From Chitinophaga agri (GTDB lineage: Bacteria; Bacteroidota; Bacteroidia; Chitinophagales; Chitinophagaceae), in the NCBI RefSeq assembly GCF_010093065.1, contig NZ_CP048113.1, positions 3,286,001-3,350,000 on the forward strand: 64,000 nt of DNA, read 5' to 3'. Within the stretch, counting starts at the first letter, position 1, and each line of letters begins with the position of its first letter. A model generated the notes under the pieces. The model worked only from the letters and a program-made list of their open reading frames with translations. It was not told the DNA's origin and did not search any database. This document shows positions 52,688-62,473 of this stretch, piece by piece. The position numbers were made by a program, and so were the translations under genes.

Positions 52688-55321
52688 ATGAGAAAAATTT
52701 TACTCTTTCACCTTTTCCTACTGCTATTCTTTTCTGCCAACGCACAGCTCTCTTTTGAGTCAACCGGGGACTTTGGGAAGTTATGGGACGTTACGCCTGA
52801 TCCTGCTGTTGCCAACAGATTGTATGCCCGTACACTGAATAATCATATCCTGGTATCAAATAACAGGGGCACAACCTGGGACATATTCTATTCGTTTGAG
52901 AACAGTGCCATATCTGTTACGCAATTCAAATTCCTGCCTAGCGGACAGGCCTTCTCCTTTGCTGTTGTTAATGCGCCCGATATGAACACAAACGGCGTAT
53001 ATGTGGTGGATATGGAAAGCAAAGAGATCATCCGGCATTTTGTCACCCCCGATCAGTTCAGAAAAACGTTTGTAGTTAGCTACGATATTTATGACGCACA
53101 GGCTAGCCGGGCGGTTATCAACACGGCCTTCATAGACCCCGACACCTGGACGCAGCTAACCGAAGTCTACTTCACCAAAGACGGCGGTAAAAATCTCAGT
53201 CTGATCTATTTCAGCTCTGATCATGATGGTGTACATATCGGCAATAGCTTCTTTCATCCGGATGACCCCAAAAAGATCTACCTCGCCAGGAGTCTGGGCG
53301 CACAGGGCGTAGATGGTGGTCTCTTTATCTCTCCCGACGAAGGGAAAACCTGGAGAGAACAGCTGGCTGGTAAAGGATCACTGAACGCTATGGTGTTCAA
53401 TCCAAAGAACCATAATGAGTTCTTTATCTGTAGTTATATCAACTTTGGCTCCTCACCCGAAGCAGTATTTCATACCCTGGACAGTGGCCATACCTTTACA
53501 CAGGTACCTGTCTCTTTTACCAGTCAGACGCTCGACAACGTCATTATGATCACTTATGATCCATCCAATACACAGCACATGTGGATGCTGGAAGAAAACG
53601 AGATCCTGAAAAGTACGGATGGTGGTTTGCACTGGACATCTATTGTTTTCCCTCCCAAGAACCCGGTATATGCCAGCGGCACTTCCCTGGTCATTAACCC
53701 GAAAAACAGTAACGACATCCTGGTCTTCTCTGATGCCTGGCCCCAGCGCTCCAGGGACGGCGGTAAGACGTTTGAACGCCTGCAATTACCTTTCCACTTA
53801 ACAAGAGACGTGGCTCTGGCGCCCCGTGGCACCGGCAAACAACTGTACTACACCAGCCAGGGAGGATACACCACAAAAGATCTTACCACCGGGAAAACAG
53901 CGATTCATGATACACTGCCTTTCTACTCATTTACCTACGAAAACTATTACGTCATACCGGATACTTCCGTTGAGGGACGCGTGTTTTTCTTCAAACCCTG
54001 CGACGACTTCCTGAATCCTTCAGAACTGTATTACAGTGACGACTACGGCGCCACGAAGAGGAGGCTGCCGTCCGACGATTATGCCACCGGACTGGATGCC
54101 ATCCGCCGTGATCCTAATCATAAAGACCGCTACTGGATCTCGTACTCATTCTACAACGCATTCTCTGCCCTGTACAGACTGGACTTCCCCGATCCGGCGA
54201 ATCCGGAACACAATGCAGTGGCTGCAACAGGTAATAGCGTGCTGACTGACATCTTCATTCCTAAAGGCGATGGTCAAACCCTGTTCATTACAGTAGGTGA
54301 AAAAGTTTACAGGTCTAATGACGGAGGTATCACATGGGGATCTGTATCCCAAGGTTTGGAAGCCCTGGTAGAAGGAAATGATATGATCTGGGACCTGGCC
54401 ACCAATCCTTTTGATGAGAAAGCAATGGCGGTCGCCACAACGCTCGGTATCTATCAGACCACCGATGGTGGAGAGAACTGGGCGCGTACCCTGGAGGCTA
54501 CTGATCTGAAAAAGATCTCTTATTCTACTGCTGTCAATGGACACCTTTTAGCCGCTTCTTTCTCCGGCTATTTCAATGACACCAGACTGGTTTTCAGCAC
54601 GAACAAAGGAGCAAAATGGTCTACGGTACCCGCATCAGCCATGGCTTACATCTCCTGTGGCGCTTCCATGGATTTTCGCTTCTTTGATGATCACGCGGAT
54701 ATTTACCTTGCCTCTTCGGATTTAGGGATCGTTAAATATCAGCTGACTGATCTCCTTTCTCCCGAGCTGATCTTCCTGCATTCCTTCACAGGAAAACTAC
54801 AGGGACACAACGCCTTCCTGGAATGGAGAACCCAGAACGAAGAAGGACTGCTGCATTATGAACTGGAAAGAAGTACGAATAATAAAGATTTCACCACTAT
54901 CAATACCCAGCAGGCTACCAATAGCAACGGCCGTTTCTACTACAATCATGAGGACCTGGACTTCTGGAACCTGGCGGCGAATGCTGGCAATGTGTATTAC
55001 CGGCTGAAGCTGGTCAGCCAGGACAATAGCTTCTCCTATTCTGATACCGTAAAATTGAGTGCCCGTGATATGTATATCTATCCTGTGCCTGCGGCAGATG
55101 TGATTAACCTGCATGTGCAGGGCGTCACCCAGGCTACTAAGTACAGGATATTACTGGTGGATGTGGCTGGCAGACAATATACCATTCAGCAATACAATAT
55201 ACCAACCGGACAAACCACTATTAATATGCCGATCAGCCGGCTGACTGGTGGCGTTTACTTTATGCTGGTGGAAACCCGTCCGGGAGGAGAAGTAAAGAAA
55301 TTTAAGTTCATCAAGTTATAA
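52688..55321 (+). CDS. Large secreted sortilin/BNR-type beta-propeller protein with T9SS sorting domain
   Basis: 877 residues from the ATG at 52688 (signal peptide MRKILLFHLFLLLFFSANA). Asp-box/BNR-like repeats recur (SPDEGKTWRE, TLDSGHTFTQ, STDGGLHWTS, SRDGGKTFER, SNDGGITWGS, TTDGGENWAR), giving one or two propellers as in VPS10/sortilin and photosystem-assembly-like proteins. The C-terminus is a type A T9SS sorting domain (MYIYPVPAADVINLHVQGV, ending VKKFKFIKL), so it should be exported across the outer membrane and anchored or released. Ligand unknown. Confidence 0.88.
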   Translation: MRKILLFHLFLLLFFSANAQLSFESTGDFGKLWDVTPDPAVANRLYARTLNNHILVSNNRGTTWDIFYSFENSAISVTQFKFLPSGQAFSFAVVNAPDMNTNGVYVVDMESKEIIRHFVTPDQFRKTFVVSYDIYDAQASRAVINTAFIDPDTWTQLTEVYFTKDGGKNLSLIYFSSDHDGVHIGNSFFHPDDPKKIYLARSLGAQGVDGGLFISPDEGKTWREQLAGKGSLNAMVFNPKNHNEFFICSYINFGSSPEAVFHTLDSGHTFTQVPVSFTSQTLDNVIMITYDPSNTQHMWMLEENEILKSTDGGLHWTSIVFPPKNPVYASGTSLVINPKNSNDILVFSDAWPQRSRDGGKTFERLQLPFHLTRDVALAPRGTGKQLYYTSQGGYTTKDLTTGKTAIHDTLPFYSFTYENYYVIPDTSVEGRVFFFKPCDDFLNPSELYYSDDYGATKRRLPSDDYATGLDAIRRDPNHKDRYWISYSFYNAFSALYRLDFPDPANPEHNAVAATGNSVLTDIFIPKGDGQTLFITVGEKVYRSNDGGITWGSVSQGLEALVEGNDMIWDLATNPFDEKAMAVATTLGIYQTTDGGENWARTLEATDLKKISYSTAVNGHLLAASFSGYFNDTRLVFSTNKGAKWSTVPASAMAYISCGASMDFRFFDDHADIYLASSDLGIVKYQLTDLLSPELIFLHSFTGKLQGHNAFLEWRTQNEEGLLHYELERSTNNKDFTTINTQQATNSNGRFYYNHEDLDFWNLAANAGNVYYRLKLVSQDNSFSYSDTVKLSARDMYIYPVPAADVINLHVQGVTQATKYRILLVDVAGRQYTIQQYNIPTGQTTINMPISRLTGGVYFMLVETRPGGEVKKFKFIKL

Positions 55322-55355
55322 TACCGGCCTTTAAATCCTGTACCTACAACCCCGG

Positions 55356-55381
55356 GCGCCCGCAAAATGCGGGCGCTTTTT
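55356..55381 (+). terminator. Rho-independent terminator
   Basis: 9-bp stem GCGCCCGCA/TGCGGGCGC with an AAA loop and TTTTT, 35 bp after the T9SS protein gene. Confidence 0.9.
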
Positions 55382-55637
55382 CGTTATGACTATGCCTGCG
55401 CTTTTATAGTGTTTGGGGCCCGCTTGGCCGTCGCTTGTTCGTCGCTTGTTATACCCTTCCGGCCCCGGGGACGTTTTGCCAGTATATTATACTACGCAAA
55501 AGCAACAGCAGGCAGCACATTTTTCTACCATTGCTTCCCTTCTACGCTATATTGCTTGCGTAACCGCTGTCCAGTTCCTGAGAGCGGTTTTCCAAAGTCC
55601 CTACCCGGAAATTATTAAAAAAAATTACATATCATAT
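55382..55637. other. Intergenic region, no gene seen
   Basis: It contains a short tandem repeat CGTCGCTTGTT x2 near 55429 and nothing else I can name. Confidence 0.5.
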
Positions 55638-56045
55638 TTATAGCTTCTTTGAGCGCATCGCCTTTATCTGCCTCAGCGCCTTGTCCCTGGCAAACTGCTG
55701 ATACTCTTCAGACTCGACAGCATAGATAGCCATCCGTCCATCCGCATCAAAATGAGCCCCCCAGCCATATCTTTTGGTTAACGGGGAGGAGCGGAAACAA
55801 GCCTGTCCTTTGGAAAAGAACTGCTCTCTCTCCTTCTCAAACTCTTTTGTTCTGAGTTGGCGTTTTGCAGCATAGACATGGAAAAGCACATCGTCGGAGG
55901 TAAATTCATACGGGTTATCAACCAATAGTTCAAACTCAATATTGGCGATAGTCTTTTCGCCTCTTAACGGGGGCACTTCTGCTGTAGTAACGGGGCAGTC
56001 TTCAGCCACTTCTATAAAAGTGTTGTAATAATTGGTGGTCTTCAT
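55638..56045 (-). CDS. DUF6157-like conserved protein
   Basis: 135 residues beginning KTTNYYNTFIEVAEDCPVTT with SSPLTKRYGWGAHFDADGRM in the C-terminal half, a pattern I associate with the DUF6157 family. No signal peptide. Function unknown. Confidence 0.75.
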   Translation of the reverse strand: MKTTNYYNTFIEVAEDCPVTTAEVPPLRGEKTIANIEFELLVDNPYEFTSDDVLFHVYAAKRQLRTKEFEKEREQFFSKGQACFRSSPLTKRYGWGAHFDADGRMAIYAVESEEYQQFARDKALRQIKAMRSKKL

Positions 56046-56173
56046 TCGTAAACTGTTTACAGGTCCCTTTGATATTATATTACCTAAAATATAAAAAATC
56101 CTGGTAACTTTTGTTACCAGGACCAGGAACTCTACAACGAAAGTAGATATTAATTATTTTTAACTCATCTTAC

Positions 56174-57175
56174 TTACACAGCCTGTCTACTATACACTTT
56201 CTCCAGTTCCCCATTAATAAATCCTATTTCTTCAGTCGTCAGTTGCAGGTCCATAGCTGCCACATTCTCTACTGCCTGCGTCGCATTCCTCGCACCGGCC
56301 AACACAACGGTAATACCAGGTTGTAAAGTGGTCCAGCGTAATACCAGTTGTGCCAGCGATGCTTTCTTCCCTTCCGCCAGCGGGGTGATACTTTCCAGAA
56401 ATGCCATTACTTTATCGGCCGGGAACTGTCCGAAATAACCATTCCGGTGATCATCGGCTTTCAATGCCGCATCTTTGAAGTACTTGCCGGTCAGCAAGCC
56501 TCTTTCCAGCGGGCTATAAGCGATGATACCAATATTATTACCAATGGAATAAGGCACTATGTCCTTTTCTATTTCCCTGTTCAGCATGCTGTATGATACC
56601 TGATTCGATGCCAGCTGTATAGTTTTTGCCGCTTCCTGCATCTGCCCCTGGTCATAGTTACTCACACCTGCCGCTCTGATCTTGCCCTGTCTGATCAGGG
56701 TGTTCAGCGCTTCCATTGTTTCTGCAATGGGTGTGGTCGCATCGGGCCAGTGTAATTGTAGCAGGTCCACGTAATCGGTGCCCAGTCTTTTCAGACTTTC
56801 CTCCAGTTCTTTAATGATATTAGCTTTGGAAGTATACTTATATACCGGGATGTTCTTACCATCAGCGGGGGCATCAAAGAAATACTCTCCCTTACCGTTG
56901 TTACTGCCATCCCATACCAGACCAAACTTTGTCAGTAGCTGGATCTTGCTTCTGTCCTTTCCCCTGATCGCTTCCCCTATCAGCTCTTCGCTCCGTCCGA
57001 AGCCATAGAAAGGTGCCGTATCAATTGACGTTATACCATGATCTAATGCAGCATGTATACCTGCAATAGAGTCCTGCTTCTCATTACCTCCCCACATATT
57101 GCCACCAATAGCAAATGCGCCATATGTAATAGCTGACAATTGCAGCTCCGAATTACCTAATTTTCTGTATTCCAT
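56174..57175 (-). CDS. Aldo/keto reductase
   Basis: 333-residue NADPH-dependent oxidoreductase of the AKR (beta/alpha)8 fold. The catalytic set is visible: Asp in ITSIDTAPFYGFGRSEELIG with its Tyr, Lys in LLTKFGL, His in LLQLHWPD. Cofactor region IAYSPLERGLLTGK is typical. It starts 11 bp after the flavodoxin-fold reductase gene, forming a two-gene operon opposite a LysR regulator. Confidence 0.93.
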   Translation of the reverse strand: MEYRKLGNSELQLSAITYGAFAIGGNMWGGNEKQDSIAGIHAALDHGITSIDTAPFYGFGRSEELIGEAIRGKDRSKIQLLTKFGLVWDGSNNGKGEYFFDAPADGKNIPVYKYTSKANIIKELEESLKRLGTDYVDLLQLHWPDATTPIAETMEALNTLIRQGKIRAAGVSNYDQGQMQEAAKTIQLASNQVSYSMLNREIEKDIVPYSIGNNIGIIAYSPLERGLLTGKYFKDAALKADDHRNGYFGQFPADKVMAFLESITPLAEGKKASLAQLVLRWTTLQPGITVVLAGARNATQAVENVAAMDLQLTTEEIGFINGELEKVYSRQAV

Positions 57176-57185
57176 TTCCGTTAAC

Positions 57186-57785
57186 TTAATTCACGTTTGT
57201 AAATACTTTTTCCAGATGTTCTTTGTATACACGCAGGTCTCTTGGAATGTCCGCATTCTTTTCAATATCATGAAAGTGCATGCCTGGTAGTGGTGTCAAT
57301 CCGATAAACGCATTCATGCGGTGAAAACCAAATAAGATGCCCTCATCTACAGGCGTTTCATTAAAGAACTCGCCCGGCATCGTAAACGCCTCACGTGGCG
57401 CATTCCAGGAGGAGGTCACCATATATTTTCTGCCATGCAGCATGCCACCTGTGCCATAATTAACAGCCGGATTAGCTGATGAACGTCCGTCGCTATGGTA
57501 AATGCCTGTGCCATGCCCTTCCGTGAATACTTTATCTATATATGCTTTGAATCCGTGCGGTACCTGGAACCACCAGATGGGGGTATGATAGATCACTACA
57601 TCCGCCCATTTATATTTTTCAACCTCTTCTTTCAGATCGTAATCGTGATTGATATTGGTGGTCTTCACCTCAAAGTCCGGCCTGCTCTCAAAAAACTCAG
57701 CAGTAGCTGCTGAAAGGGTCTCGTTGAACCGGCCGCCGGAATGGCCGAACTGCTGACCTCCGTTGATGATAAATACCTTTGTCAT
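57186..57785 (-). CDS. MdaB/Kef-type NAD(P)H quinone oxidoreductase (flavodoxin-like fold)
   Basis: 199 residues from the ATG at 57785 (MTKVFIINGGQQFGHSGGRF). FMN/FAD-binding region IYHTPIWWFQVPHGFKAYIDKVF and GRKYMVTSSWNAPREAF match modulator-of-drug-activity B proteins, which reduce quinones by two electrons. An upstream in-frame ATG at 57812 would add nine residues unlike the family. Divergently transcribed from the LysR gene across 100 bp, the usual arrangement for a LysR target. Confidence 0.88.
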   Translation of the reverse strand: MTKVFIINGGQQFGHSGGRFNETLSAATAEFFESRPDFEVKTTNINHDYDLKEEVEKYKWADVVIYHTPIWWFQVPHGFKAYIDKVFTEGHGTGIYHSDGRSSANPAVNYGTGGMLHGRKYMVTSSWNAPREAFTMPGEFFNETPVDEGILFGFHRMNAFIGLTPLPGMHFHDIEKNADIPRDLRVYKEHLEKVFTNVN

Positions 57786-57885
57786 ATGTTCGTTTTTCTT
57801 TTGACAATACAAAAGTAGAACGACCAGCAGTATTATTAAAACAAGTTAAATCATACCTTTGTATCAGAATTATAATAGCATTATT

Positions 57886-58788
57886 ATGGTTAATCTAGAG
57901 TGGTACAGGACATTTAAAGCAATATATAAGACCGGCACCCTGACCGGTGCCGCAGAAAGCCTGTTTATATCGCAACCAGGGGTGAGTCTGCATTTAAGTT
58001 CGCTGGAGAACTATGTCGGCTACAAACTTTTTGAAAGAACGGGGCGTAAAATGATCCCTACGGAAAAAGGAAAGGTTTTTTACAACTTCATTATTGAACC
58101 GCTCAGCAAACTGGAAGATGCAGAAAAGAACTTCCAGAAAAGTACAGAAGTACACACCCCTACCATCAGTGTAGGCATGTGCTTCGAAACATTTCAGATA
58201 ACGCTGGAACAATACATATCCACACTTCCCTTCAATGTCATTATCCGCTTTGGGGAATATCCGGAAATGCTCGATAACCTGGACAAAGGCATCCTCGACC
58301 TGATCATCACACCGCAGCGAGGTACCTCGGTCAACATTGAACACGAAGCCTTTTCTTCGGAAACGATTGTATTGGTAGCAGGGAATGATGTAGACAGTAA
58401 AGCCTTCAATAAACTGGCCAAAGGTAAAGATATGGATGTAGTGGAAGAATGGCTTAAGCAACAGAAATGGTACGGTACCACCGGCGATATGGAGCACCTG
58501 TTCCGTTTCTGGAAACTGAATTTCAATCATCATCCTGACTTCCGTCCGAACTACATCGTACCCAATCTGAACTCGATCGTTCGTTGTCTCAGAAGCGGAA
58601 AGGGGGTGGCCGTCATACCCGATTTCCTTTGCAGGAAAGAGATAGAAGCAGGAGAGCTGAAACTACTTTGGGAAGGAAAAACAAAACTAAAGAATACACT
58701 CTACTTCGGTACGAGAAAAAAGACGATGTATGCAGAGGAAATAGCACTCATCAAAACGCTCTTCAGAAAAGTCATGTTACCCGTTTAA
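57886..58788 (+). CDS. LysR-family transcriptional regulator
   Basis: 300 residues from the ATG at 57886 (MVNLEWYRTFKAIYKTGTLT). N-terminal winged HTH AAESLFISQPGVSLHLSSLE, and a periplasmic-binding-like sensor domain with IRFGEYPEMLDNLDKGILDL. Probably regulates the divergent mdaB-like/aldo-keto reductase operon in response to a quinone, electrophile or oxidant. Confidence 0.92.
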   Translation: MVNLEWYRTFKAIYKTGTLTGAAESLFISQPGVSLHLSSLENYVGYKLFERTGRKMIPTEKGKVFYNFIIEPLSKLEDAEKNFQKSTEVHTPTISVGMCFETFQITLEQYISTLPFNVIIRFGEYPEMLDNLDKGILDLIITPQRGTSVNIEHEAFSSETIVLVAGNDVDSKAFNKLAKGKDMDVVEEWLKQQKWYGTTGDMEHLFRFWKLNFNHHPDFRPNYIVPNLNSIVRCLRSGKGVAVIPDFLCRKEIEAGELKLLWEGKTKLKNTLYFGTRKKTMYAEEIALIKTLFRKVMLPV

Positions 58789-58793
58789 AAAGA

Positions 58794-58827
58794 ACAGCGA
58801 CCTATGCATCATCATACAGGTCGCTGT
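58794..58827. terminator. Hairpin between convergent genes
   Basis: 10-bp stem ACAGCGACCT/AGGTCGCTGT with a 14-nt loop, between the LysR gene and the barrel gene on the opposite strand. Only weak A/T runs. Confidence 0.6.
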
Positions 58828-58833
58828 TAATAT

Positions 58834-60225
58834 TTACAAATGACTTTTCTTATTCAGTACGTAAGAGAACCTGATCTCTACTGCCGGGTAAAACCTGGAA
58901 TGAATGGGATTAAACGTATCAATAAAGTTACAGCCCCATCCTACGCCTGCATGGCCATCTATCACCCATTTCCTGCCTATAGGCGTCTGCATCCCCCAGT
59001 GTATATTGCTCATGATCGCGTCCGTGACATCTGTTTCAATGATACTCGTACTGGTGTACTTTACCCGCAGCCCGATATAATACCCCGCGTTCAGTGAATT
59101 ACGTTTTCCTTTTCTTTCACGCTTATCGCGGTTGTAATAATACCGTGGATTGACAGACAGGTACACACATGGATCTGCCAGCGCCCAGTCATAACTAAAG
59201 TCATTACGCAGATCATACCCTCCTCCAAGACCGCCGGAAAACTTAACAGTAACTTTCCTTGCCACGGGCAATTCAAAAGCCAACCCAATACCCTGTAGTC
59301 CCAGTTCCAGGCTTGTCAGCTTACGCAATGGCGGGGCAGCAACCATATTTGTATCTCCTGCCTGACGGGCTGCGATAAACGCAGCCCTCTCTTTCACCGC
59401 CCCAACAACGGGAGGGTTCACTATACTGATCTGTTGATCTGTTGCGGGTAATTCATATGCAGGCAACGGCTGTAATTCATCGTTGGTGATCAAACCTGCC
59501 TGCCCGTTATACGTTGGCTTATCAGCAGTATAGGCAGCATCACCCTTAGCAGCCGGCACAACCGCCCTGTGGGGCGACATGCTGTTTTCCGGTATGTCAA
59601 CGGCATTCACTCGCGCGTTACTATCTGCACGTTGCTGTTGCCGGGCACTGGACTCCTGGCTATCCGTGACATCCTTTAGTCTTTTCTTCTTATCAGTCAT
59701 AGTCACTTTATCACGCTCATGCAAATGTTTAACAATGGCAACACCGTGGTTTACAGCCAGCTTCTCCGTTATATCAGGAGCATTTTCGCCTGGTTGCACA
59801 ACTACTTTATTCGCTGCTGCGGCACGCTGTATAGTTGACGTTTTTACAGCAGGAGTATTCACCACCGCTCTCTCCCTGATAGTTGCAGTCTGTACAGGCA
59901 CCGGTGCATCCTGTAGAATAATATGATCTCCTTTCACGCGTACGTGAATACCGGTGGTCTTTTCCAGCTCTTTCAGCCACGCAGATAATGTCTGATCGTG
60001 ATGCGTAACCGGTATTTCCCTCGATGGACTTAACTGTTTTGAATTAAAGGAAAACTCAAGGTCGGTTTCTTTTGAAAATATCCCCAGCAATGTAGCTACA
60101 CGAATCGTTTTACTATTAACAACAATGTGTTTCTCTGCTTTCTCTTTACTGAGTTGGGCATGGGTGATAACAGGAAGCTGCGCCATTCCGATCAGGAACG
60201 GAAAATAAATTGCCTTTTTAAGCAT
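58834..60225 (-). CDS. STN-domain protein with long linker and C-terminal outer-membrane barrel-like region
   Basis: 463 residues. A signal peptide (ends THAQ) is followed by an STN domain (residues about 25-105: IRVATLLGIFSKETDLEFSF, LSAWLKELEKTTGIHVRV), a low-complexity linker of about 180 residues rich in Ala/Val/Thr/Gln, and a C-terminal region (about 300-463) of alternating aromatic strands (LELGLQGIGLAFELPV, YLSVNPRYYYN, AVEIRFSYVL) like an eight-stranded outer-membrane barrel. There is no plug or TonB box. It is the third gene of a sigma/FecR operon, so it may be the signal input for that FecR in place of a TonB receptor. Confidence 0.75.
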   Translation of the reverse strand: MLKKAIYFPFLIGMAQLPVITHAQLSKEKAEKHIVVNSKTIRVATLLGIFSKETDLEFSFNSKQLSPSREIPVTHHDQTLSAWLKELEKTTGIHVRVKGDHIILQDAPVPVQTATIRERAVVNTPAVKTSTIQRAAAANKVVVQPGENAPDITEKLAVNHGVAIVKHLHERDKVTMTDKKKRLKDVTDSQESSARQQQRADSNARVNAVDIPENSMSPHRAVVPAAKGDAAYTADKPTYNGQAGLITNDELQPLPAYELPATDQQISIVNPPVVGAVKERAAFIAARQAGDTNMVAAPPLRKLTSLELGLQGIGLAFELPVARKVTVKFSGGLGGGYDLRNDFSYDWALADPCVYLSVNPRYYYNRDKRERKGKRNSLNAGYYIGLRVKYTSTSIIETDVTDAIMSNIHWGMQTPIGRKWVIDGHAGVGWGCNFIDTFNPIHSRFYPAVEIRFSYVLNKKSHL

Positions 60226-60249
60226 AGTAGAGAATTATAGGTTAATGGG

Positions 60250-61257
60250 CTAGTTACAGCCGTTTCCGCTGATATAAATAGTATTATCCTTAATAGTATA
60301 GTCAATATTTAAAGTGGCCGCTATCATATCCATGATATAGGCGACAGACCTGCCCTTAAAATGAGCTGACATTCTGCATTGCGACAGTTGTTCATTCTCC
60401 AGTATGACCTGCACATTAAATGTATGTTCCAGGTAGTGACAGATCGCCGGCAATGGCATATCATCAAAAGCGAAGTCATGGGTCACATAACTGAACACAT
60501 TGATATCCGTTGTATCACTAAGCGTGAGCGCACCGGTTGTTATTGCATACACCCCCGTTTTTCCTGCCGGAACAATCAGTTCTTTATTTGTAGTATACAA
60601 CTTTACTTTACCGCTATTCACCGCCACCGTAATCACCCTTGCCGCAAAGTCCTCCCGCACATTAAAGGATGTACCCAATACCTGTATTTTCAGATCGCTG
60701 GCATGTACAATGAAAGGCCTGTGTCCATCTGCCATCACATCAAAATAACCCTCTCCCTGTAGCAGCAATTTTCTATCCTGCTGATTATAGTCCGCCGCAT
60801 ACTGCAATGTACTGTTCCTGTTTATTACGATCGCAGATCCATCGGGCAATACACCTTTCCGTATTGCATATCGTGTACTTTGCACCGGTACTGGCTGCCA
60901 TATAATATTCTTTTCTCCGCGCAGCTGATAATAACCATACAAACCGGCTATGAACAATATGCCGGTCATGACAGCTGCCACCGCGTAACGAATGAGCAGC
61001 CGCCTGAGGCTACCTGCCTGAGGCTCCTTCGGCAGCTGTGTCAGCAATGTTTCCCATTCTCTGGCTGCGGATGGCGCGTTCCATGTCTTATTGCCCGGGA
61101 TCAGCTGCCACGTTTGACGAAGCTGTGCAAACTCCTGCGAATGTGTGCTGTCGGTCAGCCAGTCGTCTATTGCCATCGCCTCTTCAGGCGTCGCTTCACC
61201 TGACAGGTATCTCGTCAGCAGCGTGATATCTATCTCCATCTTTTGGTGTATACTCAT
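60250..61257 (-). CDS. FecR-family anti-sigma factor
   Basis: 335 residues. The cytoplasmic segment is LLTRYLSGEATPEEAMAIDD; a single TM helix lies near residues 86-106 (LLIRYAVAAVMTGILFIAGL); the FecR domain shows LPDGSAIVINRNSTLQYAAD and IQVLGTSFNV; DUF4974 is at the end (FDDMPLPAICHYLEHTFNVQ). It starts 7 bp after the ECF sigma gene and 24 bp precede the next gene. Confidence 0.94.
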   Translation of the reverse strand: MSIHQKMEIDITLLTRYLSGEATPEEAMAIDDWLTDSTHSQEFAQLRQTWQLIPGNKTWNAPSAAREWETLLTQLPKEPQAGSLRRLLIRYAVAAVMTGILFIAGLYGYYQLRGEKNIIWQPVPVQSTRYAIRKGVLPDGSAIVINRNSTLQYAADYNQQDRKLLLQGEGYFDVMADGHRPFIVHASDLKIQVLGTSFNVREDFAARVITVAVNSGKVKLYTTNKELIVPAGKTGVYAITTGALTLSDTTDINVFSYVTHDFAFDDMPLPAICHYLEHTFNVQVILENEQLSQCRMSAHFKGRSVAYIMDMIAATLNIDYTIKDNTIYISGNGCN

Positions 61258-61264
61258 TGAAGCG

Positions 61265-61861
61265 CTATTTGAAATATGCGATAAGAATTATAGATATTGG
61301 AATCAGATCTCCGAGTTGTTCCCTCATCACTTTAAGCGCTTTGCTCATCTGCACTTCTACCGTTTTGACGGATATATTTAACTCAGCCGCGATCTCTGCG
61401 TACTTCTTATCCTCGAAGCGGCTTTTACAGAATACCTCTCTGCATTTAGGTGGTAAAGCATCAATTGCGGCCTGTATCCTGTTACTCAATTCTCTGCTTT
61501 CCAACCGGTCATCTGTATATTCTTCTGCATGTGTGGCATGTACTGCACTGGCATAGTTCTTTCGTACCTTCTTACTCCGGAAAATGTTATAACATTCTCT
61601 TTGTACTGTTGTATACAAATAAGCCCGGCCTGCACCTTCCAGGTTGATCTCCTCCTGTTTCTGCCAGAGTTTGACAAATGCCAGTTGCACAACATCCCTG
61701 GCTTCTTCATTATCCTGTAGTAGTGTGAAGGCATAGCGATGCAGGCGTTCAAAATTTTCCTGAAAGCACTGTTTATAAACATCCTTCGCACGTTGCGGAT
61801 TGATCAGTTTGTTCAATGTGTACAACTTTAAGCATGACCGGTTACATACTAGACACGCCAC
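61265..61861 (-). CDS. ECF RNA polymerase sigma factor
   Basis: 198 residues from the ATG at 61861; a TTG start 13 codons later would also fit, because the first residues are not typical. Region 2: ERLHRYAFTLLQDNEEARDV and VQLAFVKLWQKQ. Region 4: ALPPKCREVFCKSRFEDKKY and AEIAAELNISVKTVEVQMSK. An additional hydrophobic tail (LIPISIILIAYF) is common in Bacteroidota ECF factors. Heads an operon with FecR and an STN-barrel protein. Confidence 0.92.
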   Translation of the reverse strand: MACLVCNRSCLKLYTLNKLINPQRAKDVYKQCFQENFERLHRYAFTLLQDNEEARDVVQLAFVKLWQKQEEINLEGAGRAYLYTTVQRECYNIFRSKKVRKNYASAVHATHAEEYTDDRLESRELSNRIQAAIDALPPKCREVFCKSRFEDKKYAEIAAELNISVKTVEVQMSKALKVMREQLGDLIPISIILIAYFK

Positions 61862-61987
61862 ACGGAAGATACCCTTATACAGACACAGAAAATATTTTAA
61901 TTGGTACTATAGCCCTGTTTGCTAGGATATCCAGGTCGATTTACTTTATTTTTACGTGCGAATCAATTACTTCAGAACAGCAACACC

Positions 61988-62473
61988 ATGCCAGTAACGA
62001 TCAGAAATATTATTCCGGCTGACAATGCCCCATTGGCGGCTATCATCCGTGCAACATTTGATGAATTTGATACCGTACCTAAAACAGGCACTGTTTATTC
62101 AGATCCGGAGACGGATAAGCTCTATGATCTTTTTCAGACGCCAGGCAGTGCGTATTTCATAGCAGAAGAGGACGGTGTGATCTTAGGTGGATGTGGGCTC
62201 TTTCCTACCAGGGGACTGCCTGAAGGCTGCGCCGAACTTGTCAAGTACTATTTAAGCAGTGCCGCCAGGGGCAAAGGTATTGGTAAGACCCTGATGGAAA
62301 GGACTTTCGAAGGTGCTAAAGAATTAGGCTATAAGGAAATATATCTCGAATCTTTCCCTGATTTCACCAAGGCGATCAGCATCTATGAAAAAGCGGATTT
62401 CCGCTATTTGGATAAACCACTGGGTAACTCCGGACATTTCGCCTGCACTGTCTGGATGCTGAAAACACTATAG
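61988..62473 (+). CDS. GNAT-family N-acetyltransferase
   Basis: 161 residues from the ATG at 61988 (MPVTIRNIIPADNAPLAAII). The acetyl-CoA-binding motif A is YYLSSAARGKGIGKTLMERT, and motif B is EIYLESFPDFTKAISIYEKA. Substrate unknown. Confidence 0.9.
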   Translation: MPVTIRNIIPADNAPLAAIIRATFDEFDTVPKTGTVYSDPETDKLYDLFQTPGSAYFIAEEDGVILGGCGLFPTRGLPEGCAELVKYYLSSAARGKGIGKTLMERTFEGAKELGYKEIYLESFPDFTKAISIYEKADFRYLDKPLGNSGHFACTVWMLKTL

